This document shows positions 15,163-19,149 of a stretch of DNA of 19,149 bases, piece after piece. The number at the start of each line of letters is the position of its first letter. The stretch's first letter is position 1. Made by a program: the position numbers and the translations under genes. This stretch comes from Bacteroidota bacterium (lineage in GTDB: Bacteria > Bacteroidota > Bacteroidia > Flavobacteriales > Weeksellaceae), in assembly GCA_023458415.1 (NCBI GenBank), contig JAEWZO010000031.1, forward strand, positions 1-19,149, read 5' to 3'. The notes beneath the pieces are model-generated. The model had not been told where the DNA came from, made no database searches, and saw nothing but the letters and a program-made list of their open reading frames with translations.

Positions 15163-15729
15163 ATGAGAAATTTATTGGAATTTTTTGCAGGTTCGCAAAG
15201 GCAGTTTATCAATTTTGTAAGAATCGGAATCTTCATCGTCATGGCGTGGATTGGTGGTTTGAAGGCGTTTCATTATGAAGCAGATGGCATTATCCCGTTT
15301 GTAGCCAACTCACCGTTTTTTTCCTGGACGCTGAATTACAAAGTTTCCGATGCAGATAATTACAAACTTCATAAAAACAAAGAAGGCGAAGTAGTTCCTG
15401 CTAATATCGAGTGGCATAAAAAGAACGGAACTTACGCCTTTTCCTACGGACTTGGAGCGATAATCTGCATCATCGGAATTTTAGTTCTCTTGGGAATTTG
15501 GTATCCAACCATCGGTTTCTGGGGAGGAATTTTAACGTTCGGAATGTCAATAGTTACGCTCAGTTTTCTGATTACCACACCTGAAACCTGGGTTCCAAAT
15601 CTTGGAGGTCCTTACTACGGATTTCCATATCTCTCCGGTGCAGGCCGACTGGTTTTGAAAGACGTTATCATGATGGGAGCCGGACTTGTTTGTGCTTCAG
15701 AGGCAGCCAGAAGAATTTTAAAAAGCTAG
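15163..15729 (+). CDS. DUF417 family membrane protein (YkgB/RclC-like)
   Basis: A 188-residue inner-membrane protein with hydrophobic segments near 19-35, 92-114, 117-138 and 163-182. Family hallmarks are the first helix running into WIGGLKAFHYEADGIIPFVANSPF (split at about 30-52) and the late GGPYYGFPYLSGAGRLVLKD (148-167). An insert of about 30 residues (57-88, polar, with NYKLHKNKEGEV) forms a loop between helices 1 and 2. In E. coli the DUF417 protein RclC belongs to the reactive-chlorine regulon under the AraC protein RclR; here too an AraC gene lies directly upstream. The role of DUF417 proteins is poorly known, so I call only the family. A terminator follows at 15761. Confidence 0.9.
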   Translation: MRNLLEFFAGSQRQFINFVRIGIFIVMAWIGGLKAFHYEADGIIPFVANSPFFSWTLNYKVSDADNYKLHKNKEGEVVPANIEWHKKNGTYAFSYGLGAIICIIGILVLLGIWYPTIGFWGGILTFGMSIVTLSFLITTPETWVPNLGGPYYGFPYLSGAGRLVLKDVIMMGAGLVCASEAARRILKS

Positions 15730-15760
15730 TTTTTTTTCATAGTTAATAGTGTTTACAAGA

Positions 15761-15798
15761 AACTTTCCGTAAGAAATTGCGGAAAGTTTTTATTTTTT
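15761..15798 (+). terminator. Intrinsic terminator of the DUF417 gene
   Basis: AACTTTCCG (15761-15769) pairs with CGGAAAGTT (15780-15788) around a 10-base loop and is followed by a T-rich run (TTTATTTTTTT). It isolates the following attenuator from the upstream gene. Confidence 0.85.
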
Positions 15799-15800
15799 TA

Positions 15801-15831
15801 TTTGGTCGAGTAAAATAAATTTCTACATTTG
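15801..15831 (+). promoter_or_regulatory. Promoter of the trp leader and trpB2
   Basis: TTTG (15801-15804), a 19-base spacer and TACATTTG (15824-15831) give an essentially perfect Bacteroidota housekeeping promoter. Transcription should start near 15836, about 16 bases before the leader-peptide ATG. This is the best promoter match in the window. Confidence 0.85.
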
Positions 15832-15851
15832 TAATAAATTCAACCGAATAA

Positions 15852-15929
15852 ATGAATCAATTCCTAAATAACAACTGGTGGTGGCAATCGTTTTTTACAG
15901 ACGATTTGCAAACGCATTGTATTATTTAG
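15852..15929 (+). CDS. trpL: Tryptophan leader peptide (25 codons, WWW)
   Basis: An ATG-started frame of 25 codons ends in TAG at 15927-15929. It contains LNNNWWWQS, with three consecutive TGG codons at 15876-15884. Trp is normally the rarest residue, so three in a row in a tiny peptide directly behind a consensus promoter and before an intrinsic terminator and a tryptophan-synthase gene is diagnostic of leader-peptide attenuation. The codons just downstream (15884-15908) form one arm of each competing RNA structure described under the attenuator. The peptide itself is expected to have no function after synthesis; its translation is the sensor of charged tRNA-Trp. Confidence 0.92.
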   Translation: MNQFLNNNWWWQSFFTDDLQTHCII

Positions 15930-16000
15930 GGAACTGATCTGTTGTATAAATAATTACAGGAAAATTGTATAAGCCGTCTGTTTTTCAGACGGCTTTTTTT
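15884..16000 (+). promoter_or_regulatory. Trp attenuator: protector, antiterminator and terminator RNA structures
   Basis: Three mutually exclusive pairings can be read. Protector (1:2): GCAATCG (15884-15890) with CGATTTGC (15902-15909), one bulged T. Antiterminator (2:3): ACAGACG (15897-15903) with CGTCTGT (15975-15981), continued after one mismatch by TTTG (15905-15908) with TAAG (15970-15973), including a G-T. Terminator (3:4): AAGCCGTCTG (15971-15980) with CAGACGGCTT (15986-15995). A ribosome stalled on the Trp codons would cover arm 1, freeing arm 2 to take arm 3 and allow readthrough; with ample tRNA-Trp the protector and terminator form. This order matches the classic trp attenuation model. 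Confidence 0.88.
15971..16000 (+). terminator. Attenuator terminator before trpB2
   Basis: A perfect 10-base-pair stem (AAGCCGTCTG / CAGACGGCTT) with a 5-T loop, followed by TTTTT at 15996-16000. It lies 41 bases after the leader-peptide stop and 43 bases before the trpB2 ATG. Its left arm is shared with the antiterminator. Confidence 0.93.
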
Positions 16001-16043
16001 GTGTGCAAAATTTTAAAAATTCAACTCAAATAAATTCAATATT

Positions 16044-17423
16044 ATGAAATCAAAAAAAATCATTCTCAGCGAAAAGGAAATGCCTACACAATGGTATAAC
16101 ATTGTGGCGGATATGCACAACAAGCCGCTTCCGCCACTTCATCCTGCAACAAAAGAACCGATAAGTCCGGATATGCTTTCTCCTCTCTTTCCGGAAGAAA
16201 TCATCAAGCAGGAAATTTCTCAGGAACGTTTTATCGACATTCCAGAAGAAGTTCAGGAGAAGTACAAAATCTACCGACCTTCCCCACTCATCCGCGCCAC
16301 AGAACTGGAAAAAGCGCTCAATACAGACTGTAAAATATTCTTCAAATATGAAGGTGGAAGTCCAAGTGGATCACACAAACCGAACACCGCTATTCCGCAA
16401 GCATACTACAATGCAAAAGCCGGCGTAAAGAAAATTACAACCGAAACCGGCGCCGGACAATGGGGAACAGCACTGAGTTTCGCCTGTGCGCAATACGGAA
16501 TTGAATGCGATGTCTACATGGTAAAATCCAGTTATCAGCAAAAACCTTACAGAAAAATTCTGATGAACACTTTCGGAGCTAATGTTTATCCGTCTCCAAG
16601 TGAAAGAACCGAGTCCGGAAGAAATTTCCTTGCCGAAAATCCTGAAAGCAACGGAAGTTTGGGAATGGCCATCTCTGAAGCTATTGAAATGGCGGTTCAG
16701 GATGAAAACACAAAGTATTCTTTAGGTTCTGTTCTAAATCATACACTACTCCATCAAACAATCATCGGTGAAGAAGCGCTGAAACAAATGGAAATAGCAC
16801 AGGAAGAACCCGATGTAATTATCGCTCCGCTTGGTGGAGGTTCCAATTTTGCTGGAATTACTTTTCCGTTTCTACGGGCAAAACTTCAGGGTAAGAAAGA
16901 TGTTCGCTGCGTAGCTGTTGAACCCGCTTCATGTCCGAAACTAACCAAAGGAAAATTCAAATATGATTTTGGCGATACGAAAGGTTTCACTCCGCTTCTG
17001 CCGATGTTTACGCTGGGACACAATTTTGAGCCGGCCGCCATTCATGCGGGTGGATTGAGATATCACGGAGCGAGTGTGCTGTGTTCGCAACTTCTCAAAG
17101 ATGGAATAATTGAGGCCACTGCAATTCAGCAAATTGAATGTTTTGAAGCCGGAACTCTGTTCGCAAAAACGGAAGGAATTGTTCCCGCACCGGAAAGCAA
17201 CCACGCTATTGCTCAAGTGCTTAGAGAAGTTCAGCGCGCCAAGGAAGAAGGCAAAAGCAAAACAATACTATTCAACTTGAGTGGACACGGTTTTGTGGAT
17301 ATGATGGCCTACGCAGATTTTCAGACAGGAATATTGGACAACCATCATTTAAGCGATGAACAGATTGAGCAAAGTCTTGAAAAGATTGCTGCACTGCAAC
17401 CGCAAAAGGAACTTATTGTATAA
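16044..17423 (+). CDS. trpB: TrpB2-type tryptophan synthase beta chain
   Basis: A 459-residue PLP enzyme of the long TrpB2 class, which condenses indole with serine to tryptophan. The PLP lysine is Lys112 in GGSPSGSHKPNTA, the catalytic Glu is in TETGAGQWG (Glu135), the phosphate-binding loop is GGGSN (264-268), and the end shows LSGHGFVDM. Length (TrpB1 is about 400) and the N-terminal extension with PTQWYNI and KPLPPLHP identify TrpB2 (TrpB-like, as in archaea and many bacteria). No trpA or other trp gene is adjacent and a terminator follows, so it is a single-gene unit. TrpB2 proteins often work without TrpA and may salvage free indole. Expression is predicted to rise when charged tRNA-Trp is scarce, through the upstream attenuator. 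Whether a canonical trp operon exists elsewhere in the genome cannot be seen here. Confidence 0.95.
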   Translation: MKSKKIILSEKEMPTQWYNIVADMHNKPLPPLHPATKEPISPDMLSPLFPEEIIKQEISQERFIDIPEEVQEKYKIYRPSPLIRATELEKALNTDCKIFFKYEGGSPSGSHKPNTAIPQAYYNAKAGVKKITTETGAGQWGTALSFACAQYGIECDVYMVKSSYQQKPYRKILMNTFGANVYPSPSERTESGRNFLAENPESNGSLGMAISEAIEMAVQDENTKYSLGSVLNHTLLHQTIIGEEALKQMEIAQEEPDVIIAPLGGGSNFAGITFPFLRAKLQGKKDVRCVAVEPASCPKLTKGKFKYDFGDTKGFTPLLPMFTLGHNFEPAAIHAGGLRYHGASVLCSQLLKDGIIEATAIQQIECFEAGTLFAKTEGIVPAPESNHAIAQVLREVQRAKEEGKSKTILFNLSGHGFVDMMAYADFQTGILDNHHLSDEQIEQSLEKIAALQPQKELIV

Positions 17424-17447
17424 AAATTAGTTAATATTTAGATTTGT

Positions 17448-17476
17448 AGCTCTCTGATTTTTCAGGGAGTTTTTTT
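17448..17476 (+). terminator. Intrinsic terminator of trpB2
   Basis: AGCTCTCTGA (17448-17457) pairs with TCAGGGAGTT (17462-17471), 10 pairs with two G-T, loop TTTT, then a T run to 17476. It closes the trpB2 unit. Confidence 0.85.
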
Positions 17477-17482
17477 CTGAAT

Positions 17483-17521
17483 AATACCGTAATCTTTTAT
17501 ATTCGCAAAAAATACGGTATT
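17483..17521 (+). promoter_or_regulatory. Inverted repeat around the -7 region and start of the S41 gene
   Basis: AATACCGTA (17483-17491) and TACGGTATT (17513-17521) are perfect inverted repeats 21 bases apart. Between them lies TATATTCG (17498-17505), one base off TAnnTTTG, and the right arm includes the first two bases of the TTG start codon (17520). It may be a repressor operator across the promoter, or an RNA hairpin hiding the start. Confidence 0.4.
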
Positions 17522-19091
17522 GAAAAATCTCGCCTTTCTCGCACTTCTACTTTTTGCTGCCTCCTGTACTTCCGTGGCCAAATTCAACAGCCACCTCGAA
17601 AAACCGCTCACGCCTGCGCAAATGCATGAAGACGTGGAAACGGCGCACGCCGCCCTTCGAAAATACCACCCGAAACTCTACTGGTTCATACCGCAATCCG
17701 AGCTAAACCGTAAGTTTGACTCGCTGAAAACCGCGCTCAATCAACCCTTGCAACCCAATGAGTTTTTCTACCAACTTGCGCCCGTGATCGGCTCCGTGAA
17801 AGAAGGACACCTACGTCTGAGACCGCTGCAGAAGAAGCTTACGAAAGAAGAGGAAAAACATTTCAAGAAACTGAAGCCGTTGTTCGGCAGTTTCGAATAC
17901 CGGATTTTTGATGACCGTATGTACATCCTCAAGAACAAAGACAGCATCCAGAAAATTCCGGTTGGCGCCGAAGTTTTGAAAATTAATGATATGCCGGTGC
18001 AGCAAATGATTGAAAAGTACCGTCCGCTGATGTATTCGGATGCAGAAAACACTACCTATCAAAAGTATTCAATGGTCAAATCATTCTTTGGGCTGTATTC
18101 TGTTGATCATCATTTGCAAACCCAGGCCAAACTGGACCTGAAATACCGGGACAGCCTGCATTCGCATCTGATAAAACGGGATACGCTGGACAAATTCCGA
18201 AAGGATTTCATCGCCAAAAAAAAGAAAAAGACAAAGAAACCAACGGAAGAAAAGCAAAAACTGAGTCCGGAAGAACAGAAGAAAAAAGACAGCCTCGCCC
18301 AGCGAAAAGCCGAAGAGCGGAAAGTAAGATTCGTGCGTTTCCTGGATGAAGACAGCGCAACAGCCTACCTGAAAATCAGGAAGTTCGCAGGAACCTCAAA
18401 ATCATTCTATAAAAGGGAATTTCAGAAGATAAAAGATGCGGGAAGCAAAACGTTGGTCATCGATTTGCGCGATAACCCCGGCGGTTCGCTTCACGAAATC
18501 AACGATCTCCATGGCTATCTCACGACAAAGGAGTATACGCTCATCAAGCCGGCGCAAATGAATTTCAGCAAGGCCAACCTACACCGCGATTATTTCCGCG
18601 GAAAACCTGTCGGTGTAAAAATGGCATTAGCCCCATTCTACCCAATTTACTTTGTGGCCAGTTACTTTTCGGCCCATGACAAGAATGGGAAACATTATCT
18701 TTCGGACAAAGCCGCAAAACCCAAAAAACCGCACGAAGACAATTTCGAAGGTAAGGTGTATGTGCTCATCAATGGTGGCAGTTTCTCAGCGTCCTCCGTT
18801 TTTGCGGCTAAACTGAAAGACGATGAACGAGCCACGTTAATTGGTGAGGAAACAGGTGGCCACAACGACGGCACCGTTGCAGGATTTTACCGCACCGTGA
18901 AGCTCCCGAATTCCAAACTGAAACTGCCCGTTTCGATGCTCGTCATTCAACCCAACATCGAATTTGATGGCAGCAAAAAAGGTGTGACGCCGCACATCGA
19001 AATCCTGGAAAGAGCTGAAGATTTAGCGGTGGGCCGCGATCGTGTGATGGATTGGGTGATGGCGGATATTTCTAAATCCGTTCAGGATTGA
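17520..19091 (+). CDS. S41-family peptidase, predicted lipoprotein
   Basis: A 523-residue C-terminal-processing-type protease. The start is TTG at 17520: an in-frame TAA lies 27 bases upstream and the sequence after the TTG is a proper lipoprotein signal (KNLAFLALLLFAASC, acylated Cys16). A PDZ-like region lies near 125-170 (VGAEVLKINDMPV). A Lys/Glu-rich stretch (about 230-270) with KKKKKTKK interrupts the middle. The S41 core has LVIDLRDNPGG (312-322) and NGGSFSASS with likely nucleophile Ser423, aligned on the SASE of E. coli Tsp. The Tsp general-base Lys motif (GEPTFGKG) is replaced by GEETGGHNDG, with no Lys, so the enzyme probably uses the tricorn/IRBP-like arrangement of S41 rather than a Ser/Lys dyad. 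It should sit in the periplasm or outer membrane. Its G+C is higher than that of its neighbours. Confidence 0.9.
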   Translation: MKNLAFLALLLFAASCTSVAKFNSHLEKPLTPAQMHEDVETAHAALRKYHPKLYWFIPQSELNRKFDSLKTALNQPLQPNEFFYQLAPVIGSVKEGHLRLRPLQKKLTKEEEKHFKKLKPLFGSFEYRIFDDRMYILKNKDSIQKIPVGAEVLKINDMPVQQMIEKYRPLMYSDAENTTYQKYSMVKSFFGLYSVDHHLQTQAKLDLKYRDSLHSHLIKRDTLDKFRKDFIAKKKKKTKKPTEEKQKLSPEEQKKKDSLAQRKAEERKVRFVRFLDEDSATAYLKIRKFAGTSKSFYKREFQKIKDAGSKTLVIDLRDNPGGSLHEINDLHGYLTTKEYTLIKPAQMNFSKANLHRDYFRGKPVGVKMALAPFYPIYFVASYFSAHDKNGKHYLSDKAAKPKKPHEDNFEGKVYVLINGGSFSASSVFAAKLKDDERATLIGEETGGHNDGTVAGFYRTVKLPNSKLKLPVSMLVIQPNIEFDGSKKGVTPHIEILERAEDLAVGRDRVMDWVMADISKSVQD

Positions 19092-19095
19092 TAAA

Positions 19096-19149
19096 TTAAA
19101 ACTCAAAAATAAATCCAAAATACGGCAGTGGCGTTGTTCTGTCGGCTTC
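19096..19149 (-). CDS. C-terminus of a probable outer-membrane beta-barrel protein (partial)
   Basis: On the minus strand, 17 codons enter from the right edge and end in TAA at 19096-19098, reading EADRTTPLPYFGFIFEF. Alternating aromatic/hydrophobic residues ending in Phe are typical of the last strand of Gram-negative outer-membrane beta-barrels, which BAM recognises. The frame is short, so this is a modest call. It is convergent with the S41 gene, with 4 bases between the stop codons. Confidence 0.5.
   Translation of the reverse strand, partial: EADRTTPLPYFGFIFEF

Noticed and set aside
15096..15278. 60-codon plus-strand frame across the DUF417 leader
   Set aside because: It overlaps the start of the DUF417 gene in another frame and has no motif; the structured leader is the better reading.
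1..19149. CRISPR array, tRNA, rRNA, insertion sequence or prophage
   Set aside because: No regularly spaced repeats, cloverleaf, rRNA core sequence, transposase or integrase frame was found. The only dispersed repeat is the non-coding hairpin element.

Overview
The window looks like chromosomal DNA from a flavobacterium of the Bacteroidota, most like the Chryseobacterium/Kaistella group. This rests on low G+C, A-rich ribosome binding regions, promoter boxes of the Bacteroidota type (TTTG, about 19-20 bases, TAnnTTTG), and the protein families present. The taxonomic call is an inference; no rRNA or tRNA gene is visible.

Left third (1-7085): after the tail of an unrecognised plus-strand gene comes a minus-strand DNA-repair island. 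In transcription order it reads metallo-beta-lactamase/beta-CASP exonuclease, ATP-dependent DNA ligase, Lhr-like DEXH helicase, a PD-(D/E)XK-like (MmcB-like) predicted nuclease, and the calcineurin-like phosphoesterase PdeM. Four of these are the known ligase-associated DNA damage response set; the MmcB-like gene, 2 bases upstream of pdeM, is an unusual fifth member. Two diverged copies of one intergenic repeat (1418-1670 and 5854-6066), each able to form two competing hairpins, bracket the ligase-helicase pair.

Middle (7194-12743): central carbon metabolism. Pyruvate phosphate dikinase (minus) with a strong terminator, a 52-residue one-helix membrane protein (minus), and monomeric NADP-dependent isocitrate dehydrogenase (plus) with a terminator that can work in both directions.

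Right third (12780-19149): an ECF sigma factor with a multi-helix membrane protein that may be its partner; a divergent AraC-type regulator followed by a DUF417 (YkgB/RclC-like) membrane protein, with a 16-base direct repeat at 21-base spacing sitting just upstream of the DUF417 promoter; then the most striking element, a complete transcription attenuator. It has a consensus promoter, a 25-codon leader peptide with three consecutive Trp codons, a protector hairpin, an antiterminator and a perfect intrinsic terminator, directly upstream of a stand-alone TrpB2-type tryptophan synthase beta chain. The window closes with an S41-family lipoprotein peptidase of visibly higher G+C and the C-terminal end of a probable outer-membrane beta-barrel gene.

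Most proteins fall in known families. The parts most worth following are regulatory: the trpB2 attenuator, the AraC operator with the structured DUF417 leader, and the two-state hairpin repeat.
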